DNA from: an uncultured bacterium
Lineage (GTDB): Bacteria; Bacillota; Clostridia; Oscillospirales; Oscillospiraceae
NCBI GenBank assembly: GCA_948469375.1
Contig: CAOKLO010000026.1
Span: forward strand, 1 to 45,881
DNA length: 45,881 nucleotides
Reading direction: 5' to 3'
This document shows, one piece after another, positions 23,901-31,831 of this stretch. The position numbers were made by a program, and so were the translations under genes. The notes beneath the pieces are model-generated. The model was not told where the DNA came from. It saw only the letters and a program-made list of their open reading frames with translations, and made no database searches. Position 1 is the stretch's first letter. Each line of letters begins with the position of its first letter.

Positions 23901-25136
23901 CTAGAACCTTCCCCGCTCCACAAACCTGGCCGCGCTTCCGTCGCCGTTCTCCATGCTCATCACGAAGTACCGGATCTCGTCCATGGCGTGGTCAAACTCC
24001 TTCCGCACCCGGTCCTGTGTCCCATCGTCCTCCCAGCAATACCGGGCAAACTCCCTTGCCGCCGCCTCGCATCCCCGGCAGATCACAATTCTTCCATTCT
24101 TCAGCGCCTCAGCCGTCCTCCGAATTCCCTCCAGCACCCGGTTATCCGCCTTCCGCACCGTCCACCCTTCCCGTCTCAGCGCCTCGATAAAGCTGGCCGC
24201 CGAGGGGTCCACGACCACCAGCTCGACCCGCCGGTCCCCCGCCAATCTCCTCAAATCCCGGACATACTCCCCATCCGTTTTCTGCCGTCCCTCCGCCCGC
24301 GCGTCGTAGTAATACTCGCGCACCCGGTACCAAGTCCCGTCAAGCTCTCCCCAAAGCCCAAAGGAGGCCGGATTTCTGGTCCCGTAATCGCAGGAGATCC
24401 GCCACCGGGAAAAGGGCCCCTCCGGCGCCTCCGGCATCCGGTCCGCCTGGAAGAAGTCGTACACCAGCCCCTCCGCCGCGACCCACTCCCCCAGCACATA
24501 CCGCCGGTAGAAGCACCCCCGGAACATCCGCTGATACCGTTCCCGCACCTTATCCGGCAGTCCCGGATTGTCCTCCATTGTAAACCGAAGGTACAGCATC
24601 CGCTTCTCCTCCGCCTTACAAATCCACTCCTGATAAAACCAGTGCTCCGGCCCCGCCGGGTTGCAGGAGAGCCAAATCCGCCCGCCCTCTACGGAGCACC
24701 GAGCGCAGGCCTGCTCCACAAAAGATCTGGGCATCAGCGCCGCCTCGTCCAGCAGCACCCCCGCCAGCGTCACCCCCTGAATGGAGGCATAGCTTCCCTC
24801 GTCCCGCCCGCCATACAGGCAGAATACATTCTCCCGGCCCCCGCCCCGGACCACTACCTCATTCCGGCTCACCTTTTCCTCCCACCGGAACCCCAGCCCC
24901 TCCAGCACGGGCCGGGCCTGCTCCAGCAAATTCCGCCGCACCCCGTTGATGGACCCGGCGCACAGGCCAAACCTCTGTCTCCGAAAGCAGCTCATCGCCC
25001 ACAAAAAGAAGGAGACGCTCAATGCAAAGGTCTTCCCCGACCGCACCGCCCCGTCGCAGATCACGCCGTCAAACCCGTCGTCTCTCCACCAATCCAGCAC
25101 CCTCCTCTGCTTTGCTGAAAAGGTCAGCCGCTTCAC
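23901..25136 (-). CDS. Terminase large subunit (PBSX XtmB type)
   Basis: A 411-residue packaging motor. The ATPase has Walker A GAVRSGKT (29-36), Walker B GVLLDEA (126-132; Asp130, Glu131) and the coupling motif SCNP (157-160). The RNase H-like nuclease has Asp250 in RISCDYGTRNP, Asp310 in ELVVVDPSAASF and Asp386 in FDHAMDEIRYF. All expected catalytic residues are present, so nothing suggests loss of packaging. It overlaps the upstream gene by 4 bases. A 57-base AT-rich gap (23844-23900) separates it from the decoration gene and may hold an internal start or processing site. Confidence 0.95.
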   Translation of the reverse strand: MKRLTFSAKQRRVLDWWRDDGFDGVICDGAVRSGKTFALSVSFFLWAMSCFRRQRFGLCAGSINGVRRNLLEQARPVLEGLGFRWEEKVSRNEVVVRGGGRENVFCLYGGRDEGSYASIQGVTLAGVLLDEAALMPRSFVEQACARCSVEGGRIWLSCNPAGPEHWFYQEWICKAEEKRMLYLRFTMEDNPGLPDKVRERYQRMFRGCFYRRYVLGEWVAAEGLVYDFFQADRMPEAPEGPFSRWRISCDYGTRNPASFGLWGELDGTWYRVREYYYDARAEGRQKTDGEYVRDLRRLAGDRRVELVVVDPSAASFIEALRREGWTVRKADNRVLEGIRRTAEALKNGRIVICRGCEAAAREFARYCWEDDGTQDRVRKEFDHAMDEIRYFVMSMENGDGSAARFVERGRF

Positions 25137-25453
25137 GCCTCACCACCGCCCTCCGGGCGGGACAGCCCATCCAGAAACGCCTCCAGCTCTCCGTCCCGCT
25201 GCTCCTCCATCAGCTCCCGCAGCATGGCCAGCACCCGCACCTTGTCCACGAACCTGGCCTCAAACGTCCCGTTGGCGTTTCGCTTCAGCTCCGCCACCCC
25301 CGTCAGGTCCAGCTTGTCCACCTGCTCCGCATCCTCCGCCTCCAAAAACGCCAGCTTCACCACATCATTGTTTTTCCACCTCGCCAGCTTCCGCAGATAG
25401 GCCGTCAGCTCCTGTCTGAGCTTCTGCTCCTCCGATCTCTCCTGGGTCCCCAT
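25133..25453 (-). CDS. Terminase small subunit-like protein
   Basis: A 106-residue, strongly helical and charged protein in the small-terminase position (EQKLRQELTAYLRKLARWKN, DVVKLAFLEAEDAEQVDKLD, RVLAMLRELMEEQRDG). Small terminases choose the DNA to be packaged. Here the usual N-terminal helix-turn-helix of XtmA is not evident and the protein is less than half the length of XtmA (about 265), so DNA choice may be relaxed. ATG at 25453 follows AAGGAGG. Only 60 bases separate it from the rlmH terminator, with no good sigma-A promoter visible. Confidence 0.6.
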   Translation of the reverse strand: MGTQERSEEQKLRQELTAYLRKLARWKNNDVVKLAFLEAEDAEQVDKLDLTGVAELKRNANGTFEARFVDKVRVLAMLRELMEEQRDGELEAFLDGLSRPEGGGEA

Positions 25454-25515
25454 CTTAAACCTCCTTGCGCCGCAATACCGGAACATCCGTTTTGTTGCCC
25501 ATTCTGGTGCAAGGC

Positions 25516-25549
25516 AAAAAAATTTCTGGAGCGGCGTCCGCTCCAGAAA
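25516..25549 (-). terminator. Terminator of rlmH, insulating the particle cluster
   Basis: A perfect 12-bp stem (25523-25534 with 25538-25549, TTTCTGGAGCGG type), a three-base loop, and seven Ts on the minus strand (opposite 25516-25522). It separates rlmH from the phage-like cluster. Confidence 0.92.
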
Positions 25550-25563
25550 TGATCCCTCTTATT

Positions 25564-26046
25564 CTACTTATGGTAATCCGACCCCTCCTGAATTTTGAAG
25601 GCCCGGTAAATCTGCTCCAGCAGCATCACTCGCGCCAAATGGTGGGGGAAGGTCATAGGCGACATGGACAGCGTGGCCCAAGCTCCCGCCTTGACCGACG
25701 GGTGCAGCCCATAGGACCCTCCGATCACAAACACCAAATGCTTCGACGCGTTGTGGCTCCAGGCAGAGATCATCTGCGCCAGCTCCTCACTGGACCGCAT
25801 TTTCCCCTCGACGGCCAAAGCGATCACGCTGGAATTGGGCGGAATTTTCCCCCGAATCGCCTCTCCCTCCTTTTCCATCGCCGCCTGGATCTCCCCCAGC
25901 GCCGGATTTTTGGGCAGCTTCTGCTCCGCCAGCTCCACCACATTCAGCTTACAATACCCTTTCAGCCGCTTGATATACTCCGCCGCGGCCTCCTGATAAA
26001 ATTTCTCCTTTAATTTTCCCACACAGATCACTGTAACATCGACCAT
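25564..26046 (-). CDS. rlmH: 23S rRNA pseudouridine-1915 N3-methyltransferase
   Basis: RlmH (160 residues) methylates pseudouridine 1915 in helix 69 of 23S rRNA, using S-adenosylmethionine. The protein begins VTVICVGKLKEKFYQEA and carries the SPOUT knot LVFVIGGSYGLHPSV and SMSPMTFPHHLARVMLLEQI with the canonical end SDYHK. The start at 26046 gives the standard N-terminus. The gene is the familiar SCC insertion site in staphylococci; here a phage-like cluster begins 110 bases past its 3' end, although no ccr-type recombinase is present in it. Confidence 0.96.
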   Translation of the reverse strand: MVDVTVICVGKLKEKFYQEAAAEYIKRLKGYCKLNVVELAEQKLPKNPALGEIQAAMEKEGEAIRGKIPPNSSVIALAVEGKMRSSEELAQMISAWSHNASKHLVFVIGGSYGLHPSVKAGAWATLSMSPMTFPHHLARVMLLEQIYRAFKIQEGSDYHK

Positions 26047-26160
26047 CGTTCTCACAAACTCCATTCCGCTGCGTCTGGCTGCCGCTGGACATCCGCTCCA
26101 TTTCGCTGCTCGTCCTCTCCCCACGCGGCCCGCTTCGCTGGGCTCGCGCGGGGACCTCTT

Positions 26161-26946
26161 TTACACCTCAAACCAACCCGTCGCCTCACTCCTGGGCGCG
26201 GCGGCCAACTCCACATCCCGCTCTCCCAGCCCCAGCTCGCCCAGCGCCCGACCCGCGGCCTCCAGCGCCAGCCTGGGCAGATTGTTCTCCTGGGACAGAT
26301 GGGCCAGCACCACCCGCCGCGTGCCCTGCTCCGCGGCCCAGGCGGCCAGCTGCCCGCCCATCTCATTGGACAAATGCCCCCGGTCCCCCCGGATCCGTTC
26401 CTTCAAATGGAGCGGATAGGGCCCTGTCCGCAGCATTTCCGGGTCATAGTTAAACTCCCCGATCAGGGTATGGGCCCCTCTGACCCCTTCCCGGGCCTCC
26501 GGCGTGATCACCCCCGTATCGGTGCAAAGGGCCAGCTTCCGGCTCCCGTCGGTGACAAAAAAACCCACCGGGCAGGCGCAGTCGTGGCTGGTGGCAAAGG
26601 TCCCCACCTCCAAGCCGTCCACGGCAAACCGCTGTCCCGGCGCAAACACCCGGAACCGCTCCACCAGCCCGTCCCACCTTCCGCACAGCTCAGATGCCGT
26701 ACCCTCGGCGGTATACAGCGGCGCGTTCATCTGTCTGCACAGCACCGGCAGCGCCGCCACATGGTCGATATGCTCATGGGTAATGAGCACGCCGGAAATA
26801 TGCCTCAGCTCCACCCCCAGCGCCTTTAGTCCCTGGGAAATCCGCCGGGTGGAAATACCCGCGTCAATCAAAATATGTACCCGTCCGTCGCTGACCACCG
26901 CGCAGTTCCCCGACGACCCGCTGGCCAGCGTCGCCACCCTTAGCAT
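26161..26946 (-). CDS. Metallo-beta-lactamase-fold hydrolase (YycJ/WalJ-like)
   Basis: A 261-residue MBL-fold protein. It has the N-terminal TLASGSSGNCAVV signature of the YycJ/WalJ group, the metal motif THEHIDHV (His57, His59, Asp61, His62), a later TSHDCACPVGFFV and a GHLSNEMGG. WalJ acts as an exonuclease-type enzyme with roles in cell-wall coordination and DNA repair in other Firmicutes, where it is often near walKR and rlmH; the neighbouring rlmH fits. Substrate here is inferred from the family. The ATG at 26946 has no strong ribosome site upstream. Confidence 0.88.
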   Translation of the reverse strand: MLRVATLASGSSGNCAVVSDGRVHILIDAGISTRRISQGLKALGVELRHISGVLITHEHIDHVAALPVLCRQMNAPLYTAEGTASELCGRWDGLVERFRVFAPGQRFAVDGLEVGTFATSHDCACPVGFFVTDGSRKLALCTDTGVITPEAREGVRGAHTLIGEFNYDPEMLRTGPYPLHLKERIRGDRGHLSNEMGGQLAAWAAEQGTRRVVLAHLSQENNLPRLALEAAGRALGELGLGERDVELAAAPRSEATGWFEV

Positions 26947-26979
26947 ACCGGTTCACCCCCAATTTTCTCTCTTTTCCAC

Positions 26980-27012
26980 AAACAAACCGGAAAGGGCGCA
27001 CGCCCTTTCCGG
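26980..27012 (-). terminator. Terminator of murA
   Basis: A perfect 12-bp stem CCGGAAAGGGCG at 26987-26998 with its complement at 27001-27012, followed on the minus strand by TTTGTTTGT. The loop is only two bases, so the real apex is probably four. Confidence 0.85.
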
Positions 27013-27044
27013 CGAAAAAACGATCATCAATGGGCTGCAGCCCG

Positions 27045-28343
27045 TCACCCGGCTGCGGAGACCTTTCCCTGCTCCGGGTCCGGCACCTCCACCACCCGGA
27101 TATCCGCGCCAATCCCGGACAGCTTACCGATGATATCCTCATATCCCCGCTCAATATGCTTCACGTTGGAAATCTCACTGGTTCCCTGGGCCGCCAGTCC
27201 GGCCACAATCATAGCCGCACCGGCCCGCAGGTCGCAGGCCTCCATGGGCGCCCCGGTGAGCTTCTCCACACCCTCAATGATGGCAATCTTGCCGTCCACC
27301 TGGATTTTGGCCCCCAGACGCCGGAACTCCTCCGTATACCGGTAGCGGTTGTCCCAAACACCCTCCGTAATCACGCTGGTGCCCTTAGCCAAGCACAGCA
27401 CAGCCGCGATCTGGGGGTGCATATCGGTGGGAAACCCCGGATAAAACATGGTCTTGATGTTGGTCCTCTGGAGCGGCCCATGGCGCCGGACAATGAGGCT
27501 GTCCCCGTCCTCCTCCACCTCGGAGCCCATCTCCACCAGCTTGGCGGTGATACACTCCAAATGCTTTGGAATAATGTTGCAAATGCGCACCTCGCCTCCG
27601 GCGGCGGCCACAGCGGTCATATAGGTTCCCGCCTCGATCTGGTCGGGAATGATGGAGTACTCCCCACCCCGTAGCTTGTCCACGCCCCGGATCTTGATGA
27701 CGTCGGTGCCCGCACCGGTAACCTCCGCACCCATGGAGTTGAGGAAGTTGGCCAAATCCACAATATGAGGCTCTTTCGCCGTATTTTCGATCACAGTCGT
27801 ACCCTCCGCCAGCACCGCGGCCAGCATCAGGTTCATGGTGGCTCCCACGCTGGCCACGTCCAGGTAGATCTGACTGCCCTTCATGCGCCCGCCCTCGGCC
27901 TTGGCGCACATGTAGCCCTTTTCCACCTTCACCTCGGCGCCCAGGGCGGCCAGCCCCTTCAAATGCTGGTCAATGGGCCGGCTTCCGAAGTCGCACCCGC
28001 CGGGCAGAGGCACCTCCGCCTCGCCGAACCGGCCCAGCATGGCCCCCAGCAGGTAATAAGAGGCCCGCAGCTTCCGCCCCGCGTCATAGGGTATGGCCAT
28101 GCACCTGGCCCCGGTACAGTCCACCTCCACCGTCGTCCGGTTGATCATACGCACATTTGCGCCCAAATCGCGCAGAATATTCAAAAGCAAGTCCACATCG
28201 CTGATGGCGGGAATATTTTCAATGCGGCAGGTCCCCTCCACCAGCAGAGCGGCGGGAATAATACCAACGGCGGCGTTTTTTGCCCCGCTGATCTCGACCT
28301 TGCCATACAGCGGACGCCCGCCGTGAATCACATATTTTTTCAA
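27045..28343 (-). CDS. murA: UDP-N-acetylglucosamine 1-carboxyvinyltransferase
   Basis: MurA transfers enolpyruvate from PEP to UDP-GlcNAc, the committed step of peptidoglycan synthesis. The 432-residue protein shows ISGAKNAA (catalytic Lys22, Asn23) and the active-site loop PLPGGCDFGSRPIDQH with Cys117, so it should be fosfomycin sensitive. The start is a TTG at 28343, preceded by GAGGTG; it gives the standard MKKYVIHGG opening. It is transcribed alone from a promoter at 28553-28581 with a leader of about 200 bases. Firmicutes often have two copies (MurA and MurZ) and the motif alone does not decide which this is. Confidence 0.96.
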   Translation of the reverse strand: MKKYVIHGGRPLYGKVEISGAKNAAVGIIPAALLVEGTCRIENIPAISDVDLLLNILRDLGANVRMINRTTVEVDCTGARCMAIPYDAGRKLRASYYLLGAMLGRFGEAEVPLPGGCDFGSRPIDQHLKGLAALGAEVKVEKGYMCAKAEGGRMKGSQIYLDVASVGATMNLMLAAVLAEGTTVIENTAKEPHIVDLANFLNSMGAEVTGAGTDVIKIRGVDKLRGGEYSIIPDQIEAGTYMTAVAAAGGEVRICNIIPKHLECITAKLVEMGSEVEEDGDSLIVRRHGPLQRTNIKTMFYPGFPTDMHPQIAAVLCLAKGTSVITEGVWDNRYRYTEEFRRLGAKIQVDGKIAIIEGVEKLTGAPMEACDLRAGAAMIVAGLAAQGTSEISNVKHIERGYEDIIGKLSGIGADIRVVEVPDPEQGKVSAAG

Positions 28344-28552
28344 ATCAGCACCTCAGACTCCCGGCAGCACCGGGTTTAATGGTAAAGGAGGAACGCGCCC
28401 TCCGTTATGTCGCAAATAAAAGAAGGACCCGGGAAAGCATCGTTTTACTTTCAGGGGAAAGAAAGCACGGCGGAGCAGATAATCTTGCGCCGTTGTGCCG
28501 AACGGGCGGGCTTCTACCAGACGGACGCCGGGAGCCCAATTCCCACCGAACC
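28344..28552 (-). other. Long murA leader
   Basis: About 200 bases between the murA promoter and its start. I see no open frame with a ribosome site. It has GC-rich segments and a T-rich patch (minus strand near 28420) that could be part of a regulatory fold, but no known riboswitch core is recognisable. Confidence 0.35.
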
Positions 28553-28581
28553 ATTATAACACCCCGGATAAGTAAAGGCAA
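28553..28581 (-). promoter_or_regulatory. Sigma-A promoter of murA
   Basis: Minus strand TTGCCT (28581-28576), a 17-base spacer and a perfect TATAAT (28558-28553). Confidence 0.82.
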
Positions 28582-28692
28582 CCAAAACTTTCATCTTTCA
28601 CGCCCGCTTTCGTCTTTTCTCCCAACCGACCATATTTTGCCCCGCGTCAGCCCAGATATTCCGGGAAAATTGTGAATTTTCTGCGATACCCC

Positions 28693-28721
28693 TTGCAAAA
28701 TCCGGCGAAACGTATTATAGT
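28693..28721 (+). promoter_or_regulatory. Sigma-A promoter of htpG
   Basis: TTGCAA (28693-28698), a 17-base spacer and TATAGT (28716-28721). The CIRCE operator begins 5 bases after the -10, covering the expected transcription start. Confidence 0.82.
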
Positions 28722-28725
28722 ATCG

Positions 28726-28752
28726 TTAGCACTCAAAGTCAAAGAGTGCTAA
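28726..28752 (+). promoter_or_regulatory. CIRCE element (HrcA operator)
   Basis: A perfect CIRCE: TTAGCACTC at 28726-28734, nine bases, GAGTGCTAA at 28744-28752. HrcA bound here represses at normal temperature and releases on heat or protein-folding stress. It directly precedes htpG. Confidence 0.97.
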
Positions 28753-28796
28753 AATGCGCTTAAACTAAATTTATGATATACACGAGGTGCACAAAC

Positions 28797-30710
28797 ATGG
28801 CAAAAAAGCAGTTCAAAGCGGAATCCAAGCGTCTGATGGACCTGATGATCAACTCCATCTACACCCACAAGGAGATTTTCCTCCGGGAAATCATCTCCAA
28901 CGCCAGCGACGCCATCGACAAGCTGGCCTATCTCTCCCTCACCGACGACACGGTGAAAGCAAAGCGGAGCGACCTACGCATCACCGTCACCCCGGACAAG
29001 GAGGCGCGCACCCTGACCGTCTCCGACAACGGCGTGGGCATGAGCGCGGAAGAGCTGGAGAAGAACCTGGGCACCATCGCGCGCAGCGGCTCCCTCCAGT
29101 TCAAGGAGGGCATGGAGAAGGACAGCGCCGCCGACATCATCGGCCAATTCGGCGTGGGCTTCTACTCCGCCTTCATGGTGGCCGACGAGGTGACAGTGGT
29201 CACCCGCCGCCACGGCGAGGAAACCGCCCACTGCTGGAAATCCTCCGGTGCGGACGGCTACACCATCACTGAGTGCGAAAAGGACGCTCCCGGCACCGAC
29301 GTCATCATGCACATCAAGCCGGACGCCGAGGATGAAAACTACAGCGAGTACCTGGACACTCACCGCCTCCAGAATCTCATCAAAAAGTATTCCGACTATA
29401 TCCGCCACCCCATCCGCATGGAGGTGGAGGACTACCGCCAGAAGGAAAAGCCGGAGGACGCGGGAGACGACTACAAGCCTGAGTGGGAGACGGTCACCGA
29501 GGAAAAGACCATCAACTCCATGGTCCCCCTGTGGCAGCGCCCCCGCTCCAAGGTGGAGCAGTCGGAGTACGACGGCTTCTACCAGGAGAAGTTCAACGAC
29601 TGGCAGCCCCCCCTGGCCACCATCACCACCTCCTCCGAGGGCACCGTGACCTTCAAGGCCCTGCTGTTCGTCCCCTCCGCCACCCCCTATGACTTCTACA
29701 CCCGGGAATATGAGAAGGGCCTCCAGCTCTATTCCTCCGGCGTGCTCATCATGGACAAGTGCGCCGACCTGCTCCCCGACTGCTTCCGCTTCGTCAAGGG
29801 CGTGGTGGACTCCCCCGACTTCTCCCTGAACATCTCCCGGGAGATGCTCCAGCACGACCGCCAGCTGAAGATCATCGCCACGGCGCTGGAGAAGAAGATC
29901 AAGAACGAGCTGGTCAAGCTGATGAAGGACGACCGGGAGAAGTACGAAACATTCTGGTCCGCCTTTGGCCGCCAGCTGAAGTACAGCGTGGTGGACAACT
30001 ATGGCGCGAAAAAGGAGCTTCTCCAGGATCTGCTCCTGTTCACCACCAGCAAGGAGTCCAAGCTGTCCAGCCTGTCCGAATACGCGGAGCGTATGCCCGA
30101 GGGACAGGAGTTCATCTACTACGTCTGCGCCGACACCAACGAGCAGGCCGCCCGCCTGCCCCAGGTGGAGCGCGTCGCCGACAAGGGCTGGGAGATCCTC
30201 TATCTGACGGAGGAAGTGGACGAGTTCGTCATGCAGGCCCTTCAGGAGGCGTCCGGCAAAAAGCTGAAATCCGTCTCCGACCCCGACGCCCTCCCCGAGA
30301 CCGACGAGGAAAAGGCGGAGCAGGAGAAGCAGGCCGAGGAGAGCAAGCCCATCCTGGACTTTGTGAAGGAAGCCCTGGGCGAGCGCATCAAGGAAGCCCG
30401 CATCTCCAAGATCCTGAAAACCGCCCCTGTGTGCATGACGGCGGACGGCCCCATGTCTCTGGAGATGGAAAAATATTTCTCCAAGATGGAGGGCGCCTCT
30501 CCCATGGGCGCCATGAAGGCGGAGCGGGTGCTGGAGCTGAATCCCTCCGCCGCCCCCTTCGCCGCCTTGAAGTCCGCCCTGGACAGCGGCGACAGGGACC
30601 GCGCCGCCAAGTACGCTGAAATTCTGTACCACCAGGCTCTGCTCATTGCCGGTCTGCCCATCGGCGACCCCTCCGCCTATACGGAGCTGGTCTGTTCCCT
30701 GATGAGCTGA
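28797..30710 (+). CDS. htpG: Molecular chaperone HtpG (Hsp90)
   Basis: A 637-residue bacterial Hsp90 that acts as an ATP-driven dimer on partly folded cytoplasmic proteins. The GHKL ATPase shows LREIISNASDAIDKL (Glu and Asn of the first motif), DNGVGMSAEEL and IGQFGVGFYSAFMVAD. The middle domain carries FVKGVVDSPDFSLNISREML with the conserved catalytic arginine, and the C-terminal dimer domain ends near LIAGLPIGDPSAYTELV. The ATG at 28797 is preceded by GAGGTG; an in-frame ATG at 28773 lacks that. It is controlled by CIRCE, unlike htpG of Bacillus subtilis, which is HrcA-independent. It stands alone, with a strong terminator behind it. Confidence 0.97.
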   Translation: MAKKQFKAESKRLMDLMINSIYTHKEIFLREIISNASDAIDKLAYLSLTDDTVKAKRSDLRITVTPDKEARTLTVSDNGVGMSAEELEKNLGTIARSGSLQFKEGMEKDSAADIIGQFGVGFYSAFMVADEVTVVTRRHGEETAHCWKSSGADGYTITECEKDAPGTDVIMHIKPDAEDENYSEYLDTHRLQNLIKKYSDYIRHPIRMEVEDYRQKEKPEDAGDDYKPEWETVTEEKTINSMVPLWQRPRSKVEQSEYDGFYQEKFNDWQPPLATITTSSEGTVTFKALLFVPSATPYDFYTREYEKGLQLYSSGVLIMDKCADLLPDCFRFVKGVVDSPDFSLNISREMLQHDRQLKIIATALEKKIKNELVKLMKDDREKYETFWSAFGRQLKYSVVDNYGAKKELLQDLLLFTTSKESKLSSLSEYAERMPEGQEFIYYVCADTNEQAARLPQVERVADKGWEILYLTEEVDEFVMQALQEASGKKLKSVSDPDALPETDEEKAEQEKQAEESKPILDFVKEALGERIKEARISKILKTAPVCMTADGPMSLEMEKYFSKMEGASPMGAMKAERVLELNPSAAPFAALKSALDSGDRDRAAKYAEILYHQALLIAGLPIGDPSAYTELVCSLMS

Positions 30711-30739
30711 CCCGGCAGACAAAGCGCGCAAAGCAAACA

Positions 30740-30780
30740 GGCTTCGGCCGCTCCCCATGGAGCGGCCGAAGCCTTTCCCT
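30740..30780 (+). terminator. Terminator of htpG
   Basis: A perfect 15-bp stem, 30740-30754 with 30759-30773 (GGCTTCGGCCGCTCC type), a CCAT loop, then TTTCCCTTT. Confidence 0.9.
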
Positions 30781-30919
30781 TTGCATCTCATTTATGTGGA
30801 CAGGTGGTCGTATTCCCCAGACAATCGGTCAATTTGTCTTCCTTCCGATATGTTATCATTAAGTCGGCATAACTCCCCAGCCCCACCAAAAACTGCTTTG
30901 CCGGGAAAGAAGGTCCGCC

Positions 30920-31822
30920 ATGAAAGCCTCCTCATTTTTGTACCTTGCCCGCTTTGGCCTGCGTTCGGTCCTGTTCCGAAGACAGGAGCCGATTCTAGGC
31001 ACCATCATCCTGACGGACCGCTGCAACCTCCACTGTAAGCACTGCTCCGTCAACAACCTCACCTCCGTGCTCTATCCCTACCGCCAAATTCAATCCGAAA
31101 TGCGCCGGCTTTATGAAATGGGCGTGCGCATCCTGTTTTTCTGCGGCGGGGAAACCTTCCTGTGGGAGGACGGCGGGAAAACCCTGCGGGACCTGGTCGT
31201 GGAGGCCAAGGCAATGGGCTTTCTCATCGTAAACGTGGTCACCAACGGCACCTTCCCCCTGGAGCTGCCCGAGGCGGACCTGATTCTGCTCAGCCTGGAC
31301 GGCGACCGCGATCGGCACAACGCCATCCGGGGAGACACCTACGACCTGATTTTTGAGCACATCCGCCGCGCCCCGGCGGACAACATCTGCTTCTACATGG
31401 CCGTCAACAAGCTGAATCAAGCCGCTATCCCCCATGTGTGCGCCGCCGCCCGGGACACCGAACACGTCCGGGCGGTGTCCTTCAACTTCCACACCCCCTA
31501 CCCGGACACCGAAGCTCTGGCCCTGACCCGGGAGGAAAAGGCGGCCTGCTGCGCCGTCATCTCCCAGATGATGGACCAGGGCGCGCCGGTGTTCAACCTG
31601 AAAAGCGCCTTTCCCTATCTCATCCAAAACAGCTTTCCCACCCCCTGCCGCCAGTGCGTGGTGATGGAAAACGGGACCCTCAGCACCTGCGGCCGGTGCA
31701 TCCACGTCCCCGGCCTGTGCCAGCGCTGCGGCTATTTCTTTGTTGCGGAGTACACCCTCCTGTTTCGGGGGAACCTCCCCATCATCGCCGAAATGCTGAA
31801 AACCTACCTTAAATATATTTAG
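30920..31822 (+). CDS. Radical SAM protein with SPASM-like cysteine-rich C-terminus
   Basis: A 300-residue radical SAM enzyme. CNLHCKHC (Cys35, Cys39, Cys42) binds the 4Fe-4S cluster that cleaves S-adenosylmethionine; FFCGGETFLWEDGG is the GGE motif. The last 60 residues hold six cysteines in three pairs (243/246, 257/260, 267/270), a pattern like a SPASM/twitch auxiliary-cluster domain. The gene starts with AAGAAGG six bases before the ATG and is followed after nine bases by a second radical SAM gene, so they form an operon. No precursor peptide or obvious substrate gene is next to them. Peptide maturase, cofactor enzyme or heme-related function are all possible. Confidence 0.82.
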   Translation: MKASSFLYLARFGLRSVLFRRQEPILGTIILTDRCNLHCKHCSVNNLTSVLYPYRQIQSEMRRLYEMGVRILFFCGGETFLWEDGGKTLRDLVVEAKAMGFLIVNVVTNGTFPLELPEADLILLSLDGDRDRHNAIRGDTYDLIFEHIRRAPADNICFYMAVNKLNQAAIPHVCAAARDTEHVRAVSFNFHTPYPDTEALALTREEKAACCAVISQMMDQGAPVFNLKSAFPYLIQNSFPTPCRQCVVMENGTLSTCGRCIHVPGLCQRCGYFFVAEYTLLFRGNLPIIAEMLKTYLKYI

Positions 31823-31831
31823 GAGCGCCCA

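Larger units (their letters stand above)
12466..25453 (-). mobile_element. Compact PBSX-like contractile particle gene cluster (13 kb)
   Basis: Seventeen tightly packed or overlapping genes, all on the minus strand, from small terminase (25453) to the gpI-type baseplate protein (12466). Every structural function of a contractile phage particle has a candidate: packaging, capsid, portal, protease, connectors, sheath, tube, chaperone, baseplate and spike. No integrase, repressor, replication, holin, endolysin or tail-fibre gene is present, and host genes begin directly on both sides, each behind a hairpin. The tape-measure slot is occupied by only 217 codons, and capsid precedes portal. I found no flanking direct repeat of convincing length. 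It could be a degraded prophage, but there is no frameshift or stop beyond one that looks programmed, which argues for selection to keep it. Confidence 0.85.

Noticed and set aside
12466-25453. Tailocin (headless tail-like bacteriocin)
   Set aside because: Terminase, portal, protease, capsid and decoration genes are all present and intact; tailocins lack them. A fibre gene, essential for a tailocin, is missing.
11870-25565. Attachment-site direct repeats flanking the particle cluster
   Set aside because: Apart from a 7-base CCATAAG match in opposite orientation, I found no repeat between the rlmH 3' end and the other boundary. This was by eye, so a short repeat could be missed.
28379-28675. 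Small plus-strand gene between murA and htpG
   Set aside because: The 98-codon frame has random-looking composition, overlaps the murA promoter on the other strand and shows no motif.
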